From positions 806,001-870,000 of the forward strand of contig NZ_CP028158.1 of the NCBI RefSeq assembly GCF_003030345.1: a stretch of DNA of 64,000 nucleotides, in the 5' to 3' direction. The position numbers and the translations under genes are program-made. This stretch comes from Plantactinospora sp. BC1. GTDB lineage: Bacteria > Actinomycetota > Actinomycetes > Mycobacteriales > Micromonosporaceae. The notes below the pieces were generated by a model that was not told the DNA's origin, did no database searches, and saw nothing but the letters and a program-made list of their open reading frames with translations. Below, piece after piece: positions 7,457-15,245 of the stretch. Each line of letters starts with the position of its first letter. Positions within the stretch are counted from its first letter, which is position 1.

Positions 7457-9106
7457 GTGACAGTGGTGACGGCCGAGCCGCCGGAGACTGCCGAGGGTGG
7501 GGACCGGCCCGCCGAGCCGGCCGGGCGACCCCTGCCGTGGTGGCTGGCCCTGCCGGCCGCGGTCGGCGCCGGGCTGGTGCTGCTGCTGGCGTTTCCGCCG
7601 TACGGGGCGTGGTGGCTGGCGCCGGTCGGGGTGGCGCTGCTCTCGGTGGCGGTGCACCGGCGACGGTTGCGGGCCGGGTTCGGGCTCGGCACCCTCGCCG
7701 GGCTGGCACTGTTTTTGCCGATGCTGAGCTGGACGAACCTCTACACCGGTAACGTGCCGTGGCTGCTGTTGTCCGGGTTGCAGGCGGCCTATCTGGGGCT
7801 GTTGGGGCTGGCGCTGGCCTTCACCGGCCCGCTGGTGGACCGGTTCCGCTGGTGCTGGCCGCTGGTCACCGGGGTGCTGTGGGTGGCGCAGGAGGCGCTG
7901 CGGGACCGTACGCCGTTCGGCGGGTTCCCGTGGGGGCGGCTCGGGTTCAGCCAGGGTGACTCGCCGACGTTGCGGCTGGCCGCGTACGGCGGTGCGCCGC
8001 TGGTCACCTTCGTGGTGGCGGCGGCCGGCGGGCTGCTGGTGGTGGCGCTGTGGCGGCCGTGGCGGGCGCTGCCGGCGGCCGGATGGCTGCACGGGGCCGG
8101 GTTCGTCGCCGGGGCGGCGGCGCTGCTGGCCGGTGGGCTGCTGGTGCCTCTTGCCGAGGCCGGCGCCGACACCGCCCGGGTGGCGATCGTGCAGGGGAAC
8201 GTGCCCCGGATGGGGCTCGACTTCAACGCCCAGCGGCAGGCGGTGCTGGACAACCACGTCGAGGCCACCATCGAGCTGGCCCGCCAGGTCGCGGCCGGCG
8301 AGGCGGAGCGGCCCGACCTGGTGGTCTGGCCGGAGAACTCCAGCGACGTCGACCCGACCCGCAACGCGTCGGCGGGGCGGCGGATCTCGGAGGCGGCGGA
8401 CGCGGTCGGGGCGCCGATCCTGGTCGGCGCGGTGCTGCTCGGCCCGGACGAGGGGCAGGTGCGCAACGCGGGGCTGGTGTGGCTGCCGGGTACCGGCCTG
8501 GACACCTCGCAGATGTACATCAAGCGGCATCCGGTGCCGTTCGCCGAGTACGTACCGTTGCGGGACATCGCCCGGATGGTCAGCAAGGAGGTCGACCGGG
8601 TCCGCAACGACTTCGTCGCCGGTACCGAACCGGGGGTGCTGCGGGTCGGCGGGGTGACGCTCGGTGACGTGATCTGTTTCGAGGTCGCCTACGACGAGGT
8701 GGTCCGGGACACCGTGACCGGCGGGGCGCAGGTGCTGGTCGTGCAGACCAACAACGCCACGTTCAACGTGGCGGAGGCCGAGCAGCAGTTGGCGATGGTG
8801 CGGCTGCGGGCGGTGGAGCACGGCCGGGAGGCGTTGATGGCCTCGACGGTCGGTGTTTCCGGGTTCGTCGGGGCCGACGGGCGGGTAACCGGGGCGACCG
8901 GGTTCAACACCAGGGCGGTGGTGACCCGGCAGATGCACCTCGGGGAGACCCGTACGGTCGCCACCCGGGTCGGCCTCTGGCCGGAGGTGGCGCTGCTGGC
9001 CATGGCTGCCGCGGCGCTCGCCGCCGCGATGCTGACCCGTCGGCGTCCGCTTCCCGGGGTCGGTACGGCGACGGCCGGCGACCCGGCGGATGCGGAGGAG
9101 CGGTGA
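7457..9106 (+). CDS. lnt: Apolipoprotein N-acyltransferase
   Basis: A 549-residue membrane enzyme that adds the third acyl chain to lipoproteins. About six hydrophobic helices occupy residues 25-235, followed by a nitrilase-like domain. The catalytic triad is visible: E293 in VVWPENS, K356 in MYIKRHP and C407 in DVICFEV. A last hydrophobic helix lies near residues 505-525. The longer frame upstream overlaps intergenic DNA, so GTG 7457 (VTVVTAEPPE) is taken as the start. The stop overlaps the ppm start in GTGA, the usual coupling in actinobacteria, where the two activities are sometimes fused in one polypeptide. Confidence 0.92.
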   Translation: MTVVTAEPPETAEGGDRPAEPAGRPLPWWLALPAAVGAGLVLLLAFPPYGAWWLAPVGVALLSVAVHRRRLRAGFGLGTLAGLALFLPMLSWTNLYTGNVPWLLLSGLQAAYLGLLGLALAFTGPLVDRFRWCWPLVTGVLWVAQEALRDRTPFGGFPWGRLGFSQGDSPTLRLAAYGGAPLVTFVVAAAGGLLVVALWRPWRALPAAGWLHGAGFVAGAAALLAGGLLVPLAEAGADTARVAIVQGNVPRMGLDFNAQRQAVLDNHVEATIELARQVAAGEAERPDLVVWPENSSDVDPTRNASAGRRISEAADAVGAPILVGAVLLGPDEGQVRNAGLVWLPGTGLDTSQMYIKRHPVPFAEYVPLRDIARMVSKEVDRVRNDFVAGTEPGVLRVGGVTLGDVICFEVAYDEVVRDTVTGGAQVLVVQTNNATFNVAEAEQQLAMVRLRAVEHGREALMASTVGVSGFVGADGRVTGATGFNTRAVVTRQMHLGETRTVATRVGLWPEVALLAMAAAALAAAMLTRRRPLPGVGTATAGDPADAEER

Positions 9107-9909
9107 ATGAGTCGACGGGTGGGGCCGGGGACGGCTATCCGGGGGTGGGTCGGGTGCTGGTGGTGGTGCCCACCTACAACGAGGCCGACAACCTCGGGGT
9201 GATCGTCGACCGGGTGCACCGGGCGGCGCCGTCGGTGGAGATCCTGGTCGTCGACGACAACAGCCCGGACGGCACCGGGGCGATCGCGGACCGGATGGCG
9301 CAGGCCGACGGTCGGGTGCACGTCCTGCACCGGCCCGGCAAGCAGGGGCTGGGTGCGGCATACGTGGCCGGGTTCGGCTGGGCGGCCGGGCAGGGCTACG
9401 ACGCCGTGGTGGAGATGGACGCCGACGGCTCGCACGCCCCGGAGGAGCTGCCCCGGCTGCTGGACGCGGCCCGGGACGCGGACGTGGTGATCGGTTCCCG
9501 CTGGACGCCCGGCGGTCAGGTGGTGAACTGGCCGTGGCACCGGCAGTTGCTGTCCCGGGGCGGCAACCTCTACACCCGGGTGGCGTTGGGGATGCCGCTG
9601 TCGGACGCGACCGGCGGTTTCCGGGTGTACCGGGTGCCGGCGCTGGCCCGCCTCGACCTCGACTCGGTCGCCTCGCAGGGGTACTCGTTCCAGGTGGAAC
9701 TCTCCTGGCGGGCGCACCGGGCCGGGCTGCGTACGGTCGAGGTGCCGATCACGTTCGCCGAGCGGGAGCGGGGGGCGAGCAAGATGAGCCCGGTGATCAT
9801 CGGTGAGGCGTTGTGGCGGGTCACGCTCTGGTCGGTGGCGGACCGGCGGCCGGTGTCGGGTCGGGCGCGCCGGGACGGTACCGGCGACCATCGGCTGCGC
9901 TGGCCGTGA
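9103..9909 (+). CDS. ppm1: Polyprenol monophosphomannose synthase
   Basis: A 268-residue GT2-family glycosyltransferase that moves mannose from GDP-mannose to polyprenyl phosphate, the donor for extracytoplasmic mannosylation of proteins and lipoglycans. N-terminal motifs VVPTYNEADN, VVDDNSPDGT and the metal-binding EMDADGSH are intact, as is the later GATGGFRVY-like segment. There are no C-terminal membrane helices, so it is the soluble short form. It is translationally coupled to lnt through a GTGA overlap, which ties it to lipoprotein and cell-envelope maturation. Confidence 0.92.
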   Translation: MNESTGGAGDGYPGVGRVLVVVPTYNEADNLGVIVDRVHRAAPSVEILVVDDNSPDGTGAIADRMAQADGRVHVLHRPGKQGLGAAYVAGFGWAAGQGYDAVVEMDADGSHAPEELPRLLDAARDADVVIGSRWTPGGQVVNWPWHRQLLSRGGNLYTRVALGMPLSDATGGFRVYRVPALARLDLDSVASQGYSFQVELSWRAHRAGLRTVEVPITFAERERGASKMSPVIIGEALWRVTLWSVADRRPVSGRARRDGTGDHRLRWP

Positions 9910-9969
9910 CCGGGGGCGTGTCATGCTGGACGTACGGGCTCTGTGGGTCCGACATCCGGATGGGGTGAC

Positions 9970-10506
9970 ATGCGCCGAGGGTTGAGGTTCGTGCCGCTGG
10001 CACTGCTGCTGACCGGGGTCGTCGAGGTAGCGGTCTTCGTGCTGCTCGGGCGGTGGATCGGGTTCGGCTGGGCGCTTCTGCTGGTGCTCGCCGCCTCGCT
10101 GCTGGGGCTGGCCCTGCTGCGCCGGGAGGGGATGCGGGCCTGGCGGGGGTTGCGGGCCGCCGTCGAGGGTGGCCGGCCGCCGGGCAGTGAGGTCAGCGAC
10201 GGGCTGGTGGGGCTGCTCGCGGGGCTGCTGCTGGCGGTTCCCGGCCTGCTCACCGGGGTGGCCGGGCTGCTGCTGACGGTGCCGGTGCTGCGTCGGCTGG
10301 TCCGCGGGCAGGTGCAGCGGATAGCCGAGCGGCGGGTTTCCGCGCAGGTTGCCGGGGACCTGTTCGGGCCGCGTCGGGTGCGGGTCCGGCGGGGTCAGCC
10401 GCGACCGGACGCCGGGCCGGGGCCTGCCGAGAGCGCACCGACACCGCCGCCGGCCGCGCCGGGTGGGGCGATCGAGGGCGAGATCGTCGAGCCGCGCCGA
10501 CCCTGA
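9970..10506 (+). CDS. fxsA: FxsA family membrane protein
   Basis: A 178-residue protein with three to four hydrophobic segments in the first 115 residues (RWIGFGWALLLVLAAS and GLLAGLLLAVPGLL among them) and a polar Pro-rich tail. It matches the FxsA family; Escherichia coli FxsA affects exclusion of phage T7 by F plasmids, but the general role is unknown. ATG 9970 (MRRGLRFVPLALL) is chosen because homologues begin at this hydrophobic segment and a G-rich site (GGATGGGG) precedes it; GTG 9943 is an alternative. It is convergent with rbpA, with a shared terminator between. Confidence 0.85.
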   Translation: MRRGLRFVPLALLLTGVVEVAVFVLLGRWIGFGWALLLVLAASLLGLALLRREGMRAWRGLRAAVEGGRPPGSEVSDGLVGLLAGLLLAVPGLLTGVAGLLLTVPVLRRLVRGQVQRIAERRVSAQVAGDLFGPRRVRVRRGQPRPDAGPGPAESAPTPPPAAPGGAIEGEIVEPRRP

Positions 10507-10530
10507 CCGCCAGCCGGCCCGGGATACGGT

Positions 10531-10561
10531 ACTGCCCCCACGGCGGCGCCGTGGGGGCAGT
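10531..10561. terminator. Bidirectional terminator between fxsA and rbpA
   Basis: A perfect 14-bp inverted repeat (ACTGCCCCCACGGC and its complement) with a 3-nt loop sits in the 75-bp gap between two convergent genes. Confidence 0.8.
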
Positions 10562-10581
10562 GGTGTGCTGTCGTGTCGGTG

Positions 10582-10923
10582 TCAGGCCCGGCCGCGGCGG
10601 GTCCGGACCTCTTCGAGCCGCTCGGCGAGGATGCTCTCCAGCTCGGCGATCGAGCGGCGCTCCAGCAGCATGTCCCAGTGGGTACGCGGCGGCTTGGCCT
10701 TCTTCTGCTCCGGCTCGCTGCCGTCGACCAGCCGGGCGACGCTGCCGTCGAACTTGCATTCCCAGGTCATCGGCACTTCGGCATCGACGGCGAAGGGCAC
10801 CTCGAACTGGTGGCCCTTGGCGCAGAGGTACTCTCGGGTCTGTCGCGGGGCAAGCTCGGTGTTGCGGTCGGACTCGTAGCTGACTGCTCCCAGACGGCTC
10901 CCGCGCAGCATGCGCTCGCCCAT
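10582..10923 (-). CDS. rbpA: RNA polymerase-binding protein RbpA
   Basis: A 113-residue RbpA. The protein binds RNA polymerase and the principal sigma factor and stabilises the open complex; it is confined to actinobacteria. Visible are the N-terminal tail MGERMLRGSRLG, the core with C34-x-KGHQFEVPF and WECKFDG, and the C-terminal sigma-interaction helix HWDMLLERRSIAELESILAERL. Length is typical. The start ATG 10923 has GAGGGG eight bases upstream. It is preceded by a SigR-type promoter (separate entry), matching the oxidative-stress control known for rbpA in Streptomyces. Confidence 0.96.
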   Translation of the reverse strand: MGERMLRGSRLGAVSYESDRNTELAPRQTREYLCAKGHQFEVPFAVDAEVPMTWECKFDGSVARLVDGSEPEQKKAKPPRTHWDMLLERRSIAELESILAERLEEVRTRRGRA

Positions 10924-10966
10924 GATCGGCTTTCCCCTCGGTCGTGATGCTTGTTCTTATCGGTGT

Positions 10967-10994
10967 AACGACAGGTGCCGGGTGGGCGATTCCC
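10967..10994 (-). promoter_or_regulatory. SigR/SigH-type promoter of rbpA
   Basis: On the minus strand GGGAAT (10994-10989) is followed by exactly 18 bp and then CGTT (10970-10967). This matches the thiol-oxidative-stress sigma consensus GGAAT-N18-GTT. It lies about 45 bp upstream of the rbpA start codon. Confidence 0.7.
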
Positions 10995-11154
10995 GCCGCC
11001 GGCAGAAACGTACAAGTGGTCAAACGCTCCGAGCGTAGCCGGATCTCCTCGCAGGTGATCGAGATCACCGGTAGCCGTGCTGAATTGCCGGGATATGTCG
11101 TCTTGCTCCGGTCGTCCGGTCCGGGCCCACGTCAGCGGGGACGCTATCCGGCGG

Positions 11155-12312
11155 TCACGGCTCGGGTGCCGGCCCGGCCGGGTGGGCTGCGGCGGCGCCC
11201 GGGCGGCCGGTCGAGGCGTCGGCGACGGCGCGGGCGCTGAGTCCGGCCAGCGCGGCGGCGAGGTCGCTGACCTGGGTGGAGAGCTGACCGGCCCGCTCCC
11301 GGGCGGCGTCCCGGTCGGCTAGCGCCGCTGACAGGCGTACCGTCAGCGCGTCGAGCCGGGCCTCGGCGGCGGCCGCGGCGTCCCGTGCGGCCCGCAGGTC
11401 GCTCCGGGTCCGCTCCAGGTCGGCGGCTGCGGCGGCGGCCGTGGCGCGGGCCTCGACGGCGTCGGCCGCCGCCCGCTCGGCCTCGACGCGGAACCGGGCC
11501 GCCTCCTCGGCCGCCCGCTCGGCGGCGGTCCGGGCCTCGGCCGCCGCCGCCCGGAACCGTTCCGCCTGGCCGACCGCCTCGGCGGCCGACCGGGTCGCCC
11601 GCTCCGACTCGGCCCGGGCCGCGTCCCGGTCCCGGGTCGTCTCGGCCAGTTCTCGGGTCAGTTCGGCCAGCCGCCGCCGGTCGGCGTCCGCCTCGGTGCG
11701 CACCGCCCGCAGCTCCCGGCGGGCCGCGTCGCGGTCCTGCTCGGCCTGGGTACGCAGCGCGGCGGCGGCGCTGGCCGCCTGCTGGGCGGCGTCCCGGGCG
11801 GCGAGCGCGGCGGCGGTCTCGGCCCGGGCCTGCTCGGCGGTCCGGGCGGCCCGCTCGGTCTCGGCCCGGGCGGCGGCCCGCTCGGCGACCGCCGTGCTCG
11901 CCGCCTGCTGGGCCTGGTGCAGGGTGACCGCCGCGGTCTCGGCGTCCCGGCGGGCCTCGTCCCGTTCGGTCTGCGCCGCCGCGATCTGGCTGGCCGCCTC
12001 GGCCCGCACCTCGGCGAGCCGGCGTTCCACCCCGGCGGGGGAAAGTTCGGCGTGCAGCGCCTCGGCGAGCGCGTCGGTGACCTGGTCGAGCCGGTCCACG
12101 ACCTCCCAGGTGCGGGCCACCTGGCCGGCCAGCCCCGGCGCGTTGCGGTGCCGCATCCGCTGGTTGCGGGAGGCCCGCTGGCAGGCGCCGTCGTTGTCGC
12201 GGCAGTACCGGAACGGCCGGCCCGCCGCCGCCCGCTGCGGTACCGGCCGTCCACAGTGGGCACATGGCCGGGTCTCGACCGGCGGCTCCGGGGTCGGGTT
12301 CTGCTCGTCCAT
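11155..12312 (-). CDS. Zinc-motif alanine-rich coiled-coil protein
   Basis: A 385-residue protein with no assigned family. Residues 15-50 carry a Cys cluster (PCAHCGRPVP, then YCRDNDGACQRASRN) that looks like a small zinc-binding module of the kind found in DNA-binding proteins. Residues 60-360 form a long Ala/Glu/Arg heptad-rich region predicted to be coiled coil, with repeating AEAAA/RAEAE patterns. There is no signal peptide or membrane helix. The composition suggests a cytoplasmic structural or nucleoid-associated protein. The low-complexity coding DNA also produces long spurious frames on the other strand. Function unknown. Confidence 0.7.
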   Translation of the reverse strand: MDEQNPTPEPPVETRPCAHCGRPVPQRAAAGRPFRYCRDNDGACQRASRNQRMRHRNAPGLAGQVARTWEVVDRLDQVTDALAEALHAELSPAGVERRLAEVRAEAASQIAAAQTERDEARRDAETAAVTLHQAQQAASTAVAERAAARAETERAARTAEQARAETAAALAARDAAQQAASAAAALRTQAEQDRDAARRELRAVRTEADADRRRLAELTRELAETTRDRDAARAESERATRSAAEAVGQAERFRAAAAEARTAAERAAEEAARFRVEAERAAADAVEARATAAAAAADLERTRSDLRAARDAAAAAEARLDALTVRLSAALADRDAARERAGQLSTQVSDLAAALAGLSARAVADASTGRPGAAAAHPAGPAPEP

Positions 12313-12371
12313 CGCCGGGGAAGTCTAGTGCGGGCCGTCCCGGGTGGCGGCGGTGCGGCCGGCGGGCGAAC

Positions 12372-12500
12372 ACGGGGTTGCACGGCATCGAGGAGATCGG
12401 CGTGGTCGACCGGGCGTACATCGAGCCGAACGGCATGATCAGCGTGATCCGTCGGGACCATGCCGAGACCGACCCGGTCGAGCCTCCCGAAATCCGTTGA
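12372..12500 (+). pseudogene. Remnant of a DUF421 (YetF-like) membrane protein, C-terminus only
   Basis: About 42 codons ending in TGA at 12500 read as the C-terminal end of a DUF421/YetF protein (LHGIEEIGVVDRAYIEPNG, then ISVIRR). The membrane part and most of the cytoplasmic domain are missing, and no start or ribosome-binding site precedes the fragment. Upstream sequence belongs to the promoter side of the divergent coiled-coil gene. It is best read as a deletion scar. Confidence 0.6.
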
Positions 12501-12568
12501 CGGCAGCAGGACCCCATTCCGTAGCCTTGCCGGGCCGAAGGAGTACGGGCGGCCCGTGGAGGAGACGA

Positions 12569-13279
12569 ATGACCCCCGAACACCCCGACTGGTGGCTCGA
12601 CGAGCTGGCACACGCCGGACCGGAGCACCTCGACCCGGCGTACGTCGACGGCTACGACCGCAAGGCCGGACACGACCCGCTGGCCGACCTGGAGCTGCTG
12701 CGCCGGCACGGGCTGGACGGCGACGCCACCCTGGTCGACCTCGGCGCCGGTACCGGCCGGCTCGCCCTGGCCGCCGCGCCGCTGTGCCGGCGGGTCGTCG
12801 CCGTGGACGTCTCGGCGGCGATGCTGGCCCGGCTGCGGGCCGGTGCCGACCGGGCCGGGCTGGGCAACGTCGAGGTGGTCCGGGCCGGCTTCCTCAGCTA
12901 CCACCACCAGGGCCCGCCGGCCGACCTCGTCTACAGCCGGCACGCGCTGCACCAGCTACCGGACTTCTGGAAGGCGGTCGCGCTGACCCGGGTCGCCGGG
13001 ATGCTCCGGCCGGGCGGGGTCCTGCTGCTGCGTGACCTGGTCTACAACTTCGAGCCGGCGCAGGTGGCGGAGCAGTTCGAGACCTGGCTGGCCGGGGCGG
13101 CCGGCTCCTCCGACGACGGTTGGACCCGGGAGGAGTACGCCACCCACATCCGCACCGAACACAGCACCTTCGGTTGGCTGCTCGAACCGATGCTGGTCAG
13201 GGCCGGTTTCCGGATCGTCGAGACGACCGCGAGCCGCGACCCGGCCACGTACGCCAGCTACGTCTGCGTCCGGACCTGA
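12569..13279 (+). CDS. Class I SAM-dependent methyltransferase
   Basis: A 236-residue methyltransferase with the SAM-binding motif LVDLGAGTGRLAL near residue 52, acidic VVAVDVS at the end of strand 2, and post-motif segments YSRHALHQLPDFWK and RPGGVLLLRD. The substrate is not inferable. ATG 12569 is preceded by GTGGAGGAGA, a strong ribosome-binding site; the longer open frame upstream covers the DUF421 remnant and is rejected. It converges on gpsA. Confidence 0.85.
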   Translation: MTPEHPDWWLDELAHAGPEHLDPAYVDGYDRKAGHDPLADLELLRRHGLDGDATLVDLGAGTGRLALAAAPLCRRVVAVDVSAAMLARLRAGADRAGLGNVEVVRAGFLSYHHQGPPADLVYSRHALHQLPDFWKAVALTRVAGMLRPGGVLLLRDLVYNFEPAQVAEQFETWLAGAAGSSDDGWTREEYATHIRTEHSTFGWLLEPMLVRAGFRIVETTASRDPATYASYVCVRT

Positions 13280-13283
13280 CGCC

Positions 13284-13320
13284 CCCGGCCGAGGCGGTCG
13301 GCGGTCGTCCCGCGGCCGGG
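13284..13320. terminator. Hairpin between convergent methyltransferase and gpsA
   Basis: CCCGGCCG at 13284-13291 pairs with CGGCCGGG at 13313-13320 across a 21-nt loop in the 49-bp gap between convergent stops. It probably serves both directions; there is no U-tract. Confidence 0.45.
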
Positions 13321-13328
13321 CGGGGCGG

Positions 13329-14333
13329 TCAGCGCCGCTCCGGCTTCGCCGAGCGGGCCATCAGCTCCTTCACCGCGATCTGCGGCGACTTCCCGCCGCG
13401 CACGATGTCGACGACCATCTCGGCGATCGGCATCTCCACGTCGTGCCGGCGGGCCAGGTCGAGCACGGACTCGCACGAGGTGACGCCCTCGGCCGTCTGC
13501 CGGGTCGCCGCGACCGTCTCGGCGACCGTCATGCCACGGCCGAGGTTGGTGCCGAAGGTCTGGTTGCGGGACAGCGGCGAGGAGCAGGTGGCGACCAGGT
13601 CACCCATCCCGGCCAGGCCGGCGAAGGTGAGCGGGTCGGCGCCCATCGCCAGCCCGAGCCGGGTCGTCTCGGCCAGCCCACGGGTGATCAGCGACGCCCT
13701 GGTGTTGTCGCCGAGGCCGAGACCACCGGCGATGCCGACCGCCAGCCCGATGACGTTCTTGACCGCCCCGCCGATCTCGCAGCCGACCACGTCGGTGTTG
13801 GTGTAGGGGCGGTAGTAGCCGGTGTGGCAGGCGGCCTGGAGGTGTCGGGCGACGGTCTCGTCGCGGCAGGCCACGACGCTGGCGGCGGGCTGGCGGCGGA
13901 CGATCTCGGGGGCGAGGTTGGGGCCGGAGACGACCGCGATCCGGTCCGGACCGGCGCCGGTGACCTCCCCGACGACCTGGCTCATCAGCTTGGCGGTGCC
14001 GAGTTCGACGCCCTTGATCAGGCTGACCAGGACACTCTCCGGTGGGATCAGCGGCGCCCAGGCGGTGAGGTTGGCCCGCAGGGTCTGCGACGGCACCGCG
14101 AACACCACGAACTCGGCGCCGTCGGCGGCCTCAGCCGGATCGGCGGTTGCGGTGATGCCGGCCGGTAGCGGGATGCCGGGGAAGTAGTCGGGGTTGGTAC
14201 GGGTGCGGTTGACCGCGTCGACGAGGTCGGGGCGGCGCCCCCACAGGGTGACCCGACAGCCGGCGTCGGCGAGGATCATCGCGAAGGCGGTACCCCAGGA
14301 ACCAGCGCCGAACACGGCCATGCGGGTGGTCAC
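13329..14333 (-). CDS. gpsA: Glycerol-3-phosphate dehydrogenase [NAD(P)+]
   Basis: A 334-residue GpsA, which makes sn-glycerol 3-phosphate from dihydroxyacetone phosphate for phospholipid synthesis. The N-terminal Rossmann motif VFGAGSWGTAFA, the middle SLIKGVE segment with its catalytic-region lysine, SGPNLAPEI, and the substrate-domain segment CEIGGAVKNVIGLAVG are all present. Length is standard. It stands alone on the minus strand, about 170 bp downstream of the TetR gene's stop. Confidence 0.95.
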   Translation of the reverse strand: MTTRMAVFGAGSWGTAFAMILADAGCRVTLWGRRPDLVDAVNRTRTNPDYFPGIPLPAGITATADPAEAADGAEFVVFAVPSQTLRANLTAWAPLIPPESVLVSLIKGVELGTAKLMSQVVGEVTGAGPDRIAVVSGPNLAPEIVRRQPAASVVACRDETVARHLQAACHTGYYRPYTNTDVVGCEIGGAVKNVIGLAVGIAGGLGLGDNTRASLITRGLAETTRLGLAMGADPLTFAGLAGMGDLVATCSSPLSRNQTFGTNLGRGMTVAETVAATRQTAEGVTSCESVLDLARRHDVEMPIAEMVVDIVRGGKSPQIAVKELMARSAKPERR

Positions 14334-14460
14334 CGGGCGGCCTCCCTCTCGCGGCGCCGCCGGGGCGCGGCGCGGGTCCGGTCGTAGCGTACGGGGCCTA
14401 CGGCGTCGACCCGTACGGCCGAGCGGGTCGGCGGTGCCGGGCCGGGCCGGCGTACCCGGG

Positions 14461-15156
14461 TCACCCGGTAGCGGCGGACGGGACAGCCGCGGTGGTGCTC
14501 GGCCCGGCCGGTGTGCCGCCGGCGCCGGCGGGCGGAGTGGTGCTCGGCACGGCAGGTGTGGTGCCGAAGAGCAGCCCGAGGTGGGCGTCGAGGACGGCGA
14601 CCGCCTCCTCGCCCGAGTAGTGCCCGCTCAGGACGTGGATGCCGAGCCCGTCGACCAGGGCCAGCAGGGCGGTGGCCGCGTGCGTCGGGTCGACGGGTGG
14701 CACCGTCCCGCCCGTCGCCTGTACGGCCCGGATCTGGTCGGCGAGGAAGTTCCGCATGTGGCCGGAACTTTCCCGCAGCCCCTCGGCGATGGCCGGCTTC
14801 ACGGCCGCGTAGGCGAGGAAGGCGAGGGTGACGTGCCCCTCCAGCCGTCGGGGTTCGTCCAGCGGCAGGATCTGGACCATCAGCGTCCGGACGAGTTCGG
14901 CGGGGGCGAGGACCCGGCCGGCGGCGGTCGCCTCGGCGGTGACCCTCCGCTCCGCGTCCCGCATCACCATGTCGAGGGCGAAGGTCATCATCTCGTCCTT
15001 GGTGCGGAAGTAGTGCTGCACCATGCCGGTGGAGACCCCGGCCTCGGCCGCCACGTGCCGGAGGCTGACCGCCTCCAGGCCCTGGGTGGCGGCGAGTCGC
15101 ATCAGGGCGTCGGCGAGCTGCCTCCGGCGGGCGACGTGGTCGGTTCTCCTGGGCAC
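14461..15156 (-). CDS. TetR family transcriptional regulator
   Basis: A 231-residue TetR-type repressor. The N-terminal helix-turn-helix (LEAVSLRHVAAEAGVSTGM then VQHYFRTKDEMM) lies at residues 28-57 and a ligand-binding helical domain follows. The last 35 residues are a low-complexity Pro/Thr/Ala tail. The start is GTG 15156. It is divergent from the phosphotransferase-like gene at 15246, and twin 19-bp repeats lie in the 89-bp gap, so it most likely represses that gene and itself. The inducer is unknown; a rifamycin-like compound is an inference from the target's family. Confidence 0.88.
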   Translation of the reverse strand: MPRRTDHVARRRQLADALMRLAATQGLEAVSLRHVAAEAGVSTGMVQHYFRTKDEMMTFALDMVMRDAERRVTAEATAAGRVLAPAELVRTLMVQILPLDEPRRLEGHVTLAFLAYAAVKPAIAEGLRESSGHMRNFLADQIRAVQATGGTVPPVDPTHAATALLALVDGLGIHVLSGHYSGEEAVAVLDAHLGLLFGTTPAVPSTTPPAGAGGTPAGPSTTAAVPSAATG

Positions 15157-15165
15157 CCGACCACT

Positions 15166-15223
15166 TTACATTGCAGTCGTATTGACGTGACCTCGCCGAG
15201 CCGGTTACATTGCAGTCGTATTG
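15166..15223. repeat. Twin 19-bp operator-like direct repeats
   Basis: TTACATTGCAGTCGTATTG occurs exactly twice, at 15166-15184 and 15205-15223, 39 bp apart. Each copy has an outer dyad TAC-N9-GTA, as expected for a TetR dimer site. The second copy covers the -10 of the rightward promoter; the first lies just upstream of the TetR gene's start. Confidence 0.7.
15182..15211 (+). promoter_or_regulatory. Promoter of the phosphotransferase-like gene
   Basis: TTGACG (15182-15187), an 18-bp spacer and TACATT (15206-15211) match the principal-sigma consensus. Both hexamers overlap the twin repeats, so bound repressor would block polymerase directly. Confidence 0.6.
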
Positions 15224-15245
15224 GAAAAGGTGGAGGGGGACCGGG

